Shown here: one piece after another, positions 12,860-25,500 of the stretch
How positions within the stretch are numbered: the first letter of the stretch is position 1
Layout: each line of letters starts with the position of its first letter
From: Ophioderma brevispina
Lineage: Eukaryota > Echinodermata > Ophiuroidea > Amphilepidida > Ophiodermatidae
Length of the DNA stretch: 64,000 bases
Direction of reading: 5' to 3'
Assembly (NCBI GenBank): GCA_023653785.1
Contig: JAMKCH010010169.1
Span: forward strand, 1-64,000
Translations under genes and position numbers: made by a program
The notes under the pieces: model-generated
Told to the model about the DNA's origin: nothing
Seen by the model: only the letters and a program-made list of their open reading frames with translations
Databases searched by the model: none

Positions 12860-15800
12860 AGCCAAGTTGTGTTTAGCAAACACGGGTATATTCGCATGTG
12901 ACATGGAGCATGTGGACCTTAGATCTCTGTGGTCGAGATTCCCAAAGCGCATAGCGGGCCCAGGGGTATCAGATACCAAGTTTGGCTCTGAGCTGCGTTG
13001 GTTCTTGATTATGAGTGGCGCCTACATTTTAGCCTTTGCTCGCTCGAGATACCCCAAACGCACATCAGGGGTACGAGGGCTATAAGCCTGCAAAAATTGA
13101 GCCCGGGCTGCTGTGGTTCTTGAGTTAGGGGTGGGCCCCTACATTTGAACGTTTGGCCCCTGGATGGTAGCACTTGAACTTCGACCTCTGCGATCGAGAA
13201 GATACCCAAAGGCAAATAAGGGGTTCCAAGGGCTATAAGCCGGGACACAATATGAGACCAGGTTGGGCCCCGAGGCGGGGCTATTTTGGTTGGTTCTTGA
13301 GTTATGGATGTTCGTTGTAAGCGTCTCTTTAGAAGGAGAGGAGGAACTAGGACGCCCACAGTTGTGTTTAGCAAAAACGGGTATATTCGCATGGTGATCA
13401 TGGAGCATGTGGACCTCAGATCTCTGTGGTCGAGATTCACAAAAGTCGCTCAGAGGCCCAGGGGCTATCGGTATACCAAGTTTGGGCTCTGAGGCTGCGG
13501 GGGTTCTTGAATATGCAGGGCCGCCTACATTTTAGCATTTGGCTCTGTAGCCCTTGGACTTAAACGCACATCGGTTGTCCGAGGCTATAAGCCGCAAAAT
13601 TTGGAGCCCTGAGGCTGCGTGTTCGTGAGTTATGGCGTGTGGCCCACTACATTTTAACGTTTGGCCCCCTGTAGCCATTGAACTTCGACCCCCCGCTTCT
13701 GGGATCGAGATACCCAAAAGGCACTCAGGGTCTAGGCTATAAGCCTGCTAGATTTGAGCCCTGAGGCTGCCGCTGTGGTTCTTGAGTTATGGGTGGCCCC
13801 CACATTTTAACGTTTAGCACCTTGTAGCCCTTGAACTTCGACCGCTGGGATCGATATACCCAAAACGCACATCAGGTGTCCGAGGGCTATAAGCCTGCAA
13901 GATTTGAGCCCTGTGGCTGCTGTGGTTCTTGAAGTATGGGTTGGCCCCATTGCATTTTAACGTTTGGCCCCCTGTAGGCCTTGAACTTCGACCTCTGGGA
14001 TCGAGATACCCAAAAGGCACATCAGGGGTCAAGGGCTATCAGCCTGCACAATTGGGGTCTGAGGCTACTATGGTTCTCTAGTTACAGGTGTCCCTATATT
14101 TTAACATTTGGCCCCCTGTGGCCCGTGACCTTGGACTCTGGGTAGGGTCGAGATACCCAAAAGGCCATCAGGGGCCCAGGCGCTATCAGCCTACCAGGTT
14201 TGGGCCCCGAGGCTGCTATGGTTCTTGATTATGGGTGTTTGTTGTAAGGCGTCTTTAGAAGGAGAAGGAGAACTAGACGCCACAGTTGTGTTAAGCAAAC
14301 ACAGGTATATTCGCATGTGACATTGAGCATGTGGACCTCAGATCTCTGTGGTCGAGAGTCCCAAGTCTCATCATAGGCCCAGGGGCTATCAGTATACCAA
14401 GTTTGGGCTCTGAGGGTGGCTGCGTTGTTCTTGAATTATGAATGGCGCCTACATTTTATCATTTGGCTCCTGTCGCCTAGCCCTTGGACTTTTTAATAAA
14501 CGCCTCAGTGTCCGAGGGCTATAAGCCTGCAAATTTTGAGCCCTGAGGCTGCTGGGGGGGGGGGGGGGGGGGGTGTTCTGAGTTTTGGTGGCCCCTATCA
14601 TTTTAACGTTTGTGCGCCCCTGTGCCCTTGAACTTCGCACCTCTGGGATCGGAGACCCGGACCCAAAGGCACTCAGGGGTCCCTAGGCTATAATCCAATC
14701 CTGCAAAATTTGAGCCCTGAGGCGCTGTGGTTCTTTTTCCCCCCCTTTGGATTATGGTTGGCCCCCTACATTTAACTTTAGCACCTGTGCCCTTAACCTT
14801 CGACCTGGAATCGAGATACCCAAAATGCACATCAGGTGTCTCGAGGGCTATAAGCCTGCAAAATTTGAGCCCTGAGGTTTCTGTGGTTCTTCTTGAGTTA
14901 GGGTGTCACCGCCCCCTGCATTTTAACGTTTGGTGGCCCCCCTGTAGGCCCTTGAAACTTTCGACTCTGGGATGGATACCCAAAACGCACATCAGGTGTC
15001 CAAGGACTATCAGCCTGCACGATTTGGGCTCTGAGGCTACTATGGTTCTCTAGTTTTATAATGTGTCACTATATTTTAACATTTGGCCCCCTGTGGCCCT
15101 TGACCTTGGACCTCTGGGGTCGCGATACCCCAAAGGCACATCAGGGCCCAGGCGCTATCACCTACCAGGTTTGGCCCCGAGGGGCGGCTATGGTTCTTGA
15201 GTTATTGGTGTTCGTTGTAAGCGTCTTTAGAAGGAGAAGAGAGAAGGAGAAGAAGAAGGAAACTAGACCCACAGTTGTGGTTAGAAACACGCGGTATTTC
15301 GCAGTGGCATGAAGAAACCGTTGAACTCTGGGTGGTCGAGAATATCAAAACGCACCATCAGAGCCCAAGGCTATAATCCCACCACATTTGGGCGCTGAAG
15401 CTGCTCTGGTTTTTGAGTTAGGGTGGCCCCCTACATTTTAACGTTTGGCCCCCTGTAGCCCTGAACTTCGACCTCTGGGATCGAGATACCAAAAGGCACA
15501 TCAGGGGTCCAAGGACTATCATCCTGTAAAATTTGGGCTCTGAGGCTGTGGTGGTTCTTGAGTTATAGGTGGCCCTCTACATTTTAACGTTTGGCCCCTT
15601 GTAATCCTTGAACTTTGACCTCTGGGATCGGAAAAGGGGGGGGGGGGAATACCCAAAAGTGCCATCAGGGGTCCAAGGGCTATCAGCCTGTAAAATTTGG
15701 GCTCTAAGGCTGCTGTGGTTCTTGTGTTATAGGTGTCCCTAGATTTTAAAAACATTTGCCCCCTGAAGCCCTTGACCTTTGACCTCTGGGGTCGAGATAG

Positions 15801-15955
15801 CCAAAAGGCACATCAGGGGTCCAAGGGCTATCAGCCTGCAAGATTTGAGCCCTGAGGCCGCTGTGGTTCTTGAGTTATGAGTGTTTGTTGCAAGCGTCTG
15901 AGAGCATAAAGGGAAGAAGAAGAAGACGAAGAAGGAAACTTAACAGCATAAGCAC

Positions 15956-15986
15956 AATATATTCGCATGTTATACATGCGAATATA
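15956..15986. repeat. Perfect hairpin in satellite, copy 1
   Basis: TATATTCGCATG and its complement CATGCGAATATA are separated by only a few bases (TTATA). This gives a stem of 12-13 bp. It lies in the interspersed segment, just before GACGCCACAGTTGTG. Confidence 0.9.
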
Positions 15987-17067
15987 ACTAGACGCCACAG
16001 TTGTGTTTAGCCAACACGGGTATATTCGCATGTGACATGGAGCATCTGGACTTAGGATCTCTGTGTCGAGATTTCCCAAAAGTCGCATCAGAGGCACAGG
16101 CTATCAGTATAATAAACCCAGTTTGGGCTCTGAGGCTGTTGTGGTTCTTGAGTTATGAGTGGCCCCTACATTTTAGCATTTGGCTCCCTGTAGCCCTTGA
16201 ACTTTGACCTCTGGGATCGAGATACCCAAAACGCACATCAGGGGTCAAGGGGCTATGTGCCTGCAAGATTTGAGCCCTGAGGCCGCTGTGGTTCTTGAGT
16301 TATGGGTGCCCCCTACATTTTAACGTTTTGCCCCCTGTAGCCCTGAACTTCGACCTCTGGGATCGAGATACCAAAAAGGCACATCGGGGTCCAAGGCTAT
16401 CAGCCTGCAAGATTTGAACCATGAGGCTGCTGTGGTTCTTGAGTTATTGGTGGCCCCCTACATTTTAAAGTTTGGCCCCCCGTAGCCCTTGAACTTTAAC
16501 TTCTGGGATCGAGATACCCAAAAGGCACATCAGGGGTCCAAGGGCTATCAGCCTGCAAGATTTGAACCATGAGGCTGCTGTGGTTCCTGAGTTATGGGTG
16601 GCCCCCTACATTTTAACGTTTGCCCCCCTGTAGCCCTGAACTTCGACCTCTGGGATCGAGATACCCAAAAGGCACATCAGGGGTCCGAGGGCTATAAGCC
16701 TGCAAAATTTAAGCCCTGAGGCTGCTGTGGTTCTTGAGTTATGGGTGGCCCCCTACATTTTAACGTTTGGCCCCCTGTAGCCCTTGAACTTCGACATCTG
16801 GGATCGAGATACCAAAAAGGCACATCAGGGTTCCAAGGGCTATCAGCCTGCAAGATTTGAGCCCTGAGGCCGCTGTGGTTCTTGAGTTATGGGTGGCCCC
16901 CTATATTTTAACATTTGGCCCCCTGTAGCCCTTGAACTTCGACCTCTGGGATCGAGATACCAAAAAGGCACATCAGGGCCCAGGGGCTATGGTTCTTGAG
17001 TTATGGGTGTTCGTTGTAAGCGTCTTAGAAGGAGGAGAAGAAGAAGGAAACTTAACAGCACGAGCAC

Positions 17068-17150
17068 AATATATTCGCATGTTATACATGCGAATATAAC
17101 TTAACAGCACGAGCACAATATATTCGCATGTTATACATGCGAATATAATG
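17068..17150. repeat. Perfect hairpin, copies 2 and 3 in tandem
   Basis: The same TATATTCGCATG...CATGCGAATATA hairpin occurs twice with a 50-bp period, each copy preceded by TTAACAGCACGAGCACAA. These copies form the right edge of the satellite array. Confidence 0.9.
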
Positions 17151-17339
17151 GAGGAGTAGGCTGAAAGGCCAATAAGGCCAGGAAAGTAGTCTACCCCTTG
17201 GAACAAAATAGATTACACATGAATGGACCAAAAGAAAAAAGACAACAGAGACGAACAAGAACAAGTACAAGGACGGGCCAAAAACGTAACAACACTTGAT
17301 TAATATACAAAGAATCCAATGGGATTAGGCTTTGTATGT

Positions 17340-18125
17340 AGCTGTACTTCATTTTTGTGTCGCCTGCAAGAATTTGCAGGAGGCACCTAGTATGCAGTCC
17401 GCAATTCTTTCTGACCATCTGGCCGTGTTTTCCAAAATTTCAGAGAAAGTTTCTACTACCCAAACACTACTTGGGGTAATTGAAGCCAAACTTGATTAAA
17501 AGAATCACTGGGTATGCCCTAGGTTCATATGTGGTGTACTCCAATTGGGGTGATCGAGAGGTCATGTGGGCTGATTAAAGGTGCATATTCTTTGAAAATC
17601 TACCCCTTCGATTTTTTTACCACAAATCAAGCTAAACCAAATACTACGATCAAAAAACTTGGTCAGTATAAGAACTGACCCAAGCCCCTTGAGGTGTTCT
17701 CCAATTGGGGTTAAGGTCATGTGGGTCAATTAAAGGGACATTCTTTGAAAATCTATCTATTTGTTTTTGTGTCACATGCACTAGTACAGGAAGGCACATA
17801 CTAATCCAAATATTTGGGTGGTAGAAAGCGGGTGGGGTAGGTTCATGATTGTGATGATTGTTTAAAGGGCACACTTTGAAAATCTATCAATTCGTTGTTC
17901 CGATAAATCAAATGCTACGATCACCAAACTTGGTGAGTAAAAGCACTGACCCAAGCCCCATGTGAGGTGTACTCCAATTGGAGGTGAAAATTAAGTCATT
18001 CTTTGAAAATGTATAAATTTCTTTTCAGCCTCAGATCAACTGGTATGATCACCAATCTTGGTCAGAAGAACGACTGGTCCACAAAGCCTGGGCAGTTTGC
18101 AATCTTGAGTAGATTTTGTGCACTC
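17340..18125 (+). repeat. Degenerate tandem repeat, about 140-165 bp units
   Basis: Units carry ACTGACCCAAGCCCC, GGTGTACTCCAATTGGGG, AAGGTCATGTGGG, ATTAAAGGG and TTCTTTGAAAATCTATC in order. ACTCCAATTGGGG-like words occur at 17534, 17699 and 17967. Related units recur at 49890-50170. Confidence 0.8.
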
Positions 18126-18680
18126 AGGTGTGGGACATTGACCAAGTGGTCCTTTTGATGATACTTTGTCTAGCCCAGGGCTGTACGCAGACTTATTTTG
18201 GGGTGCAGGATTTTGAAAAGTGGCCTAAAAATGATCCTTTTCTGGACTATTTGAACTTCTCATCGCAAAAAAGTGGAAATTCTTGTCAAATTTTCACTAA
18301 TTGTTGCAAAATGTAAGGTGCATCTACAATAAACATGAATTATCAACGGTTGATTTTAAATTAACTTCATACAATTTTATCACTGAAGTCTCTTTAAGGG
18401 AATTTTGGGAATGTTTCACCCTACCTGAAACAAACTTGTTTTTTTTTTTCAATTTAGCCTAATGTGGAAGCAATTTGATAACGACTGTCAAAATGACTCT
18501 TAGTGAATGCGCTGTTAGAAATCTTTGTAAATTACATTCACTGTTTCTGTTAGTAAATAATATAAATTTACAGATTTAATGCATTTTCTTTTATGTCAAA
18601 TGGACATTTTTGTGGGTTTTCAAACCTGAACTTACACTAGTACAATACACCCTTTAGTTCAAAATATTTAAATGCTATGG
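18126..18680. other. Unassigned DNA with a possible repeat end
   Basis: CAGGGCTGTACGCAG followed by TTTTGGGGTGCAGGA near 18176-18210 matches a similar block at 28467-28500. Both look like the end of an interspersed repeat. The rest shows nothing recognisable. Confidence 0.4.
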
Positions 18681-19180
18681 GGGAAAACCCAGAAGGCACT
18701 TATCAGCATTCCAACTTTTGCAATCTCCCTGATGGGAAAATGCTCAACCAGCACGCATCGGCAGTCCAATTTTTGCACACTCTTGAGGGGTAAATGCCCA
18801 TCTAGCACTCAATGTCATTCAGTTTTTTAAACTTATTTTTTGGGTGATAATTAACAGTTTCCATGTGTGTGCATGTGTAAGATACAGAAAGTTCTGAGAG
18901 TTTTTTGCTCAGTCAGCTTCCATAGGCATTTGGAGATTTGTTTAGTTTTAGGGTAAGAGTCATTTTTTGTTATTGTTTAAAAACTGTTTTGCCTTCTGAA
19001 GGGTAAATGCCCAGCTGGCACAAATCGGTGCTTGTATTTCAGCAATCTCCTGAGAGAAAATGCCAAGCCAGCATGCATTGGCAGTCGGTATCCTGAGGAG
19101 TAAGTCATCTTTTTTTTTCGCTAAATGTTCAGCCGGCACTCATTGGCACAAAAATAAATGTGACTGCCAATAAGTGCCAG
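18680..19180 (+). repeat. Degenerate tandem repeat, about 70-bp unit
   Basis: Diverged copies of AAATGCCCAGCC(A/G)GCAC, CATTGGCAGTC, TTTTGCAATCTCCTGAGGGG recur around 18690, 18740, 18790, 19005, 19060 and 19125. Confidence 0.65.
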
Positions 19181-19850
19181 TGTGATGGGATTGGGTAAAA
19201 CAAGAAAACACTGAAATACAAAAAAATAAATTAATTTCACAATTTTATGAGAAATCTTTGCAGCAGTACTCAAAAATTAAGAGTGAATGGGGAAAGGAAC
19301 AAATATGAGCAGAGCAAGCAGAGTCAAGGAAGAAAGTGTGAGAGTGTGTGTGTATTTTCTATACAAGTGTGCCAGCACTCTGATTGTGCCCCATATAACA
19401 GGAGGACATGTTTCAAGCATGCACACCCTCAGGCACATAGCCAGCCAGGTGGTTCCAAGGGGCCACAAAGTCCCGTAGGTGCAACAAATGTTCCGATCAC
19501 AGGCAAAATATCCCGGTCTGAAAAAGGGCTAATTTAACATGAATATTTATCTTTAATTCCCGATTTCACCTCAAAAACGTTTTTAAAAGGGTACGTCGAT
19601 CTTCCTCACCGGGCCAAGCCAGCTGCACACCCTAAAATAATTGTGACTTTGCCTTTTCTTTATTTCCAATATTTTTAAGCAATCACTCTTGTTTGTCATT
19701 TAATGTCCTTGCTTGAAACTGGAAAGAATGGGCTTTGTCTTTGTTACTTTTACTGGAGATTTAAAGCCAATTATTACAAAAGGTGACAAAGATTTTGTCA
19801 GAAAATGTTCATAAAAAATTGTCATACCAAAAAAACCATGGGCAAAAAGG
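19181..19850. other. Unassigned DNA
   Basis: Open frames of about 60-95 codons at 19247-19537 overlap on both strands and match nothing recognised. Confidence 0.4.
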
Positions 19851-19852
19851 TA

Positions 19853-20423
19853 CACTGGCACAAAAAGTATCTCGGCATGTTTTTCGATCAGTATTGTGCC
19901 AAAGTCAGACCATTTTGAAAGTTTTCGAAATAAACAATTTGTTCCCTAGGTTTTGCTCTTTCGTTTAACACCTCGCTTGTAAAAAGGGGTTTGCAAAAAT
20001 GCTGAGATAGAGCGCCCGAAAGACGCAAACCCCCCAAACCAAAAGTTGCAGTTTTTGGATTTTTCAATGGTCACTGTGGTGGTACAACGCAATAATACGT
20101 GTGTATTGTTTTTGCACAAAGAGGTTTTCCGACTGAATGAGCGAGAAAGCCTACTTGCAATATTGATTGTGGTACACGTGTTCGTGTCTCAGTACACTGC
20201 AATGCCCATTGAAAAATCCAAAAACTGCAACTTTTGGTTTTGGGGGTTTGCGTCTTCGGGCGTTCTATCTCAGCCATTTCTGCACGCTTTTTTACAAGCC
20301 AGGTATTAAATGAAAGAGCAATACCTAGGCAACAAAATGTATATTTCGGAAACTTTCAAAATGGTCTGACTTTGGCACAATACTGATCGAAAAACATGCC
20401 GAGATACTTTTTGTGCCAGGTGG
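19853..20423. mobile_element. 571-bp palindromic MITE, TA-flanked
   Basis: Arms of about 250 bp (19853-20105 and 20172-20423) are reverse complements with roughly nine in ten bases identical by eye. They share TGGCACAAAAAGTATCTCGG, ATTGTGCCAAAGTCAGACC and CCAAAAGTTGCAGTTTTTGG. The central loop is about 66 bp. TA flanks both ends (19851-19852 and 20424-20425), compatible with a Tc1/mariner-mobilised foldback element. No transposase is present. Confidence 0.88.
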
Positions 20424-21617
20424 TATATAGGGAAGCACAATAAACCTCAGACTGGAACATTCAAGTCTAGCTTAAAACTAGAAGCAGTGGTTCTTTTTTT
20501 TGGGAGGGGGGTACAAATTGAATTTTTGGGAAAAAGTGATATTTTGTGGGGAAAAATATTTTTAACCAATTTTTTATTTCTTAATTGCTTGTTAGTTATG
20601 TTTGCCAAATTTGGTGATTTGTAGCCCCGAATCACTGATTTTTGCAAAAAAATCTGTCCGGGGTGGGTGGGGGGGGGGGGGGAGGGGCGGCAAGAAAACC
20701 AATTGGGGGAAACCCCCCCATCTTACTGTAGCCAATTACTGCATGTGCACTTGGCCACTTGCAAACTAGATGAAGCAAAATGGTAGTGACTATTTCTTGA
20801 TGGCAGCAACAATGCTTCAAGGCTGATTATGGGGATAATCACGTTTATATGGCGAGGTCCAAAAGAACTCGTCAAAATATAAACGATTTTATCAAGGAGC
20901 CGTACGTTGTATCCGGCAACACTTGGTTATCGGGCGTCTTGTGTTTCCTCTTTGGCCAATCAGGTTTGTGCCTTTCGCTCTCGTCATTGTTGTGGTGCTG
21001 GTTTGATTCCTTTGTCTGTGTCATTGCTTCTTCGCCTTCGCATCTGATCGGTCATATTTTCAGATCTTAAAAAGGATATTTTGATATTATGTACATTTAC
21101 ACTTCTCTTTGGTTTACGTTATACGCTATATTGTTGTTTACCTCATTCTGCAACCCCGTATACGATAGGAAGTTAACGAATGTCTTCAATATAACTATAC
21201 AGGTAATATTTTACGTTGTCAGTAACGGACAGAAGATGTAGCATGGACAAGTGCCGGCCTTGGGGACAATGTGAAGGAGTTCAACATCTGATTCGTTTAA
21301 TCGCATTATATAGCGTGATGGATCTGCTGTATGGTCGTTTGTACTGTGCTAGTATCGATTGTTGTGGAAAAATGCATCGTCTTGTTCGTTGTGTTTAAAA
21401 CTGATTCCTTGATACTCGGGGATTTCTTACGCTATATAGTTTCTGGAATTGACCTCGCCTAATCTACCAAGCTTGTGTGTGAGACGAGTGATTCTATTGG
21501 GCACAGCTACAGTCAAAGATGTGACATGGTGTTCCATGGGAGTGTGGTATTATTAACGTACTTAGTTTGATTGGGTAACCATATACATTCTAATTACTTC
21601 TTGAGTGTGCTTGATTA
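20424..21617. other. Unassigned DNA with G14 run and short open frame
   Basis: A run of 14 G lies at 20669-20682. The 73-codon open frame at 20849-21070 starts with a basic stretch and then turns hydrophobic. No domain or splice context supports it as a gene. Confidence 0.35.
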
Positions 21618-22515
21618 GTACCAGTGGTGTGCGATGTTCTTTCGTGGCGCATTCGGGCGTGTAATTGGTATTCGTTACAGTACTTCATACTCAGCGGGGG
21701 TGTATGAGTGTGTTTTGTGTGCAAGTGTATTATATTGGTGGGTTGTGTGAATTATAATCTCCGTCATAATTTCTGAGAACAAATGGCACGCACGCGTCTG
21801 TTGAATTGCGTATTGGATTCCCGGTGTCAAGAGTTTGCAACACATTTCCGGGTTTACGCGGGTAGCCAGAATTTGTTTTCAGAACCACTGTCGAAGTGAA
21901 TAGTGTTTTCGTTTTAGTATCTGCATGTGGTGAGCGATGTTATTTTATGACGCATTTGTGTGTGTAATTGGTTTTCGTTTTAGTATTTCATACTCAGCGG
22001 GGATGCCTGAGTGTGTTTTGTGTGCAAGTGTATCATTTTGGTGAGTTGTGTGAATTATAATGGCCGTCATAATTTTCTGAAACAAATGGCACGCACGCGT
22101 CTGTTGAATTGCGTATTGGATTCCCGGTGTCAAGCGTTCGCAACACACTTCCGGGTTTACGCGCGTAGCCAGAATTTGTTTCAGAATCACTGTCGAAGAG
22201 AAAAGTGTTTCGATGAGTATCAGTGGTGAGCGATGTTCTTTTATGGCGCATTTGTGCGTGTATGTGGTGTTCGTTTCGATACTTCATGCTCAGCGGGGGT
22301 GTCTGAGTGTGTTTTGTGTGCAAGTGTATTATATTGGTGAGTTGTGTGAATTATATTCGCCGTCATAATTTTCTGAATCAAATGGCACGCACGCGTTTGT
22401 TGTATTGCGTATTGGATTCCCGGTGTCAAGCGTTCGTCACACACTTCCGGGTTTACGCGCGTAGCCAGAATTTGTTTCAGAATCGCTGACGAAGAGTATA
22501 GTGTTTCAGTACGAG
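21618..22515 (+). repeat. Three exact head-to-tail units of about 299 bp
   Basis: Units start at about 21618, 21918 and 22217 with GTAT(C)AGTGGTGAGCGATG-like sequence and end near 22515. Each contains ATGGCACGCACGCGT (21783, 22086, 22382), TTGGATTCCCGGTGTCAAG and TTCCGGGTTTACGCG. Each unit also keeps a short open frame beginning MARTRLL and containing CVLDSRCQ. The second and third units are closest to each other. No known family was recognised. Confidence 0.9.
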
Positions 22516-25500
22516 TTTGGACCAGTTTTGGATGCTTTGCGTGACGTCCAAGTTATTTATAATTTCGTTAATTGTAATAGATTTTGTTATGTTCATGCAT
22601 ATACAGTTACTGTGTGTGTCTCTTCTGCTACTCCCCCCCCCCCTTTTAAGGGGTGGGGGCTCAGTGTAGTAAAATTTATGTCCTTCTTCAATTTTATGTC
22701 TTTTGTTGTAGTATGTATGTTGTCCTGATGCTGGGGCAGTTAAATGAGTTTGCTTCTTTCGTGAAGTGTCTAGTGCACCCCTTAGTTATGGGTATGTTGT
22801 GACGAGTCGTAGTTGCGTTGCTGGAAGTGAGTTTTATCTTCATCTGTCGAGTTATCATCAGTTTGTTAAGCAAATAGTTTAAACTAAACAGGTTTCAGAT
22901 GGGCATTGTTAATTTTAAGTTTATTGGAGTGACTATGTTAATCATTAATTTTGGTGTATCGAAGGCTTGAGAAGTTGCAATTTGTGCGTTTGGTTCTCTA
23001 AATGAATTCGTGGCAGGCAATCCGGTTCACATGCTTGGATTCTTTGGCGGTAAGGCTTGATCAAAATATCATTTGACGTTGAGGTTTTTAGTCTGTTTTT
23101 CCCCATTCTTATGGTTTTGTTTTTGGTCTTGCACTTTTGGGGTTGGATGTAACCTCTTAGATCGTCATCGTCTCTCAGATTTCTTATTCATTTGTTTTTT
23201 GGTAATTTGTTTTGGTATGGCAATGTCGTGTTTTTGTTTTTTTTTTCTTGAAGTAATTGGTAATGGTGGTCTGTGTTTTCATATCAATGTATGCGCAATT
23301 CAAATCATATAAAGGTCAAGTGTTTTTTCGTTAAACGTACGGCGTCTTATTTGGCTTAGTGGCGCAAGCCGACGTGCATGTGGAGTTTACTTATTGGTTG
23401 TTAAGTTAATAATTTGTTTCAAATGCTGAATTCCATGCTGTTAGGTAATATTGTATATTGTGTAAACATTTAGTAATGTGCAATTGATTTTGTGTTTACG
23501 GATTAAATTTTTATTTGGCGTTCTTATGCCTGGTGTTAACTAATTTTTAATGGTCGTCAGTCTTAATACCAAGTATCTTTTGTTGTAAAGCGAATCATTT
23601 TGGTTCATCCTCTGGAATTTTAATTTCTCTATGAATTTTTCGGGAATTTTTCTTTTCTTGGCCACCTTCCTTCTAATGCCTTCTTACGGTCATTTCTAAT
23701 GTTTGCATAGATTTTCAATTGCGGCTTTGCTAATAGTGTGGCGTTTGTATGCATTATACATTTACGTGTGTTAGTTAAAGTCTCGCTTGGGCTTTTTTTG
23801 TAGCCTCTTACAATTGAAGTTATAGCTGGGTTACGCAATGCGGGAGACTTTGTCCTAAATTTTCGTATCATTTTATAGAAATGATGGAAGTGCTCTCTTT
23901 TTCTCTCTCCACGTTTATCTATGTTCATCTCAAACCGTGAACAAGCTATAGTTACGCTTGAATGTTGTGCTGAAAGGTTTGTTACAGCTATGATAGCTTA
24001 TTAATAACTAGCTCCCACTTTTTGGTTTAATATTGGCGCGTGGATGTAATATTTTTAAGATATATTTATTTATACATAAAAAAAATAGGATTATATTTAT
24101 GCAGTTCGTCAAACGTGAATATTTGTCGCAGTTTTGTAGTAAATGTTTTTTCTTTATTCAATTCAGTGGTGTATTATATGCAAATTCAAAATATTTGTCA
24201 GGTATTCGCTTGCTCTCTGCTGTTTTTTGTTTTTCTTTTTTACTTGCATGGAACTGTTTAGCGGCCCATTTGAGGTTGGAGACGACTCTTGTGGCTAACC
24301 CCGGGTGCTGCATTTGAACTACTTTGAAGCAGTTATATTGGTATCGCCAAATCAGTCGGGGAAGCAAGAATCCTGCAACTAGTCCTTACTCTCCATTTAC
24401 GCTTAATGCTAGTTTCAAAACCTCCTGCGATGTTATGTGTACAAGTATTGCCAAGCTACACAGTTGTTTATGCGTATTGGTAGCAGTCAGCTCCGCAAAT
24501 TCTAGGGAGGACTAAGTACTATAATTGGTTGTTTAAATATCGACTCAGATGACCAACGGACAGGTAGTGCGTAGGAGAAGAATGGTTTATGGACTTTGGA
24601 CTCAAAGTATCGAGTAAAGGAGGCTAGGATCATGTGTTCAGTCTTTCCTTGAATGGCCGTCTCTTCCAGCATCCTTGTGGCCTGCTAGGCAGCCTTGTGT
24701 ATGTGGGGCTGTTTAGCAAATGTAAGGGTAAGTCTGGACACGTTGCTTGACCACTCATGGCAACAGTTCCTAGCCCCCTGAGACATCCCTCCAGCAGTAG
24801 CGCCGTGTGATCTTTGCATAAGAACACTACGATTTTCATCAATTGCATTGTAACTCCTGATGGGAAGGTTGAGTCGTCTAGCTTATATCAACATTTTATA
24901 CACTGCTTGGAGATATGACCATGGCTTTGGCAATCGTATTAACTTTACCTAGTATAGCGAGTAGGTGAACCTTGGTACCCGAAAACCACAATGTGCCATC
25001 GTATTGCGGCATCTGTCTTCTTGCAAATCGCAATTTTGGGGTTCTTCAAACAATGTTAGTATCTTAGCCATATTGTGTGCCGTGCCAGCTGTATACGTAC
25101 ATAATCGCATTGTCGGAGAAAAGTCAAATAACCGTGCAGGCCATCTCAGTACCCAACGGGAGTCATCTGGGAGTAAATGATCTCTCCTATTCAAGATTCC
25201 AGTTAATATCACAATAACTCTGTATCCAAATCTTAATTTTTGCATGCTAGTTCAAAGTTGTGTTAGTTGATATGTGTTGTTGTGTCAAGGATACGACAAT
25301 GCTTGTTTAGTCTGTCATTTTTGTTATATTTGAAATATTTACTCTATGTATCCACTTAATGCACAGGGTTTCGTGTACATAGATGGCTCGATCATTTAGT
25401 CAAAAATTTATAACCATGTCGAAGACAAGCATTTAACTTGTATTATTTAAAAGATAATTATCGTAGATTTACTTGTGGGCCGAAAAATTTGGTGAAAAAA

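Larger units (their letters stand above)
12860..17155. repeat. Satellite array of about 147-148 bp units with interspersed second segment
   Basis: The dominant unit carries CATTTTAACGTTTGGCCCCC, CTTGAACTTCGACCTCTGGG, ATCGAGATACCCAAAAGGCA, GGCTATCAGCCTGCAAGATT and GAGGCTGCTGTGGTTCTTGA in order. Successive copies at 16411, 16559 and 16706 are spaced 148 and 147 bp. About every fourth to seventh unit is interrupted by another segment containing GTTCGTTGTAAGCGTCTTTA, GAAGGAGAAGAAG and GTGTTTAGCAAACACGGGTA (near 12865, 13305, 14235, 15205, 15880, 17005). Units near 16.1-17.0 kb are cleanest; those at 13-15.7 kb carry many one-base indels. The unit is 49 codons long, so minus-strand frames look repetitive, but stops and frameshifts break them. 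Confidence 0.95.

Noticed and set aside
13009..16097. Repetitive minus-strand open frames across the satellite
   Set aside because: The 147-bp unit is divisible by three, so any open unit yields repeated peptides. Frames are broken every one to three units and no domain is recognisable.
20849..21070. 73-codon frame with basic N-terminus
   Set aside because: No domain, no second copy, no splice or promoter support.
24630..25245. Two consecutive minus-strand frames (72 and 98 codons)
   Set aside because: Searched by eye for transposase, recombinase and reverse transcriptase motifs; none found.
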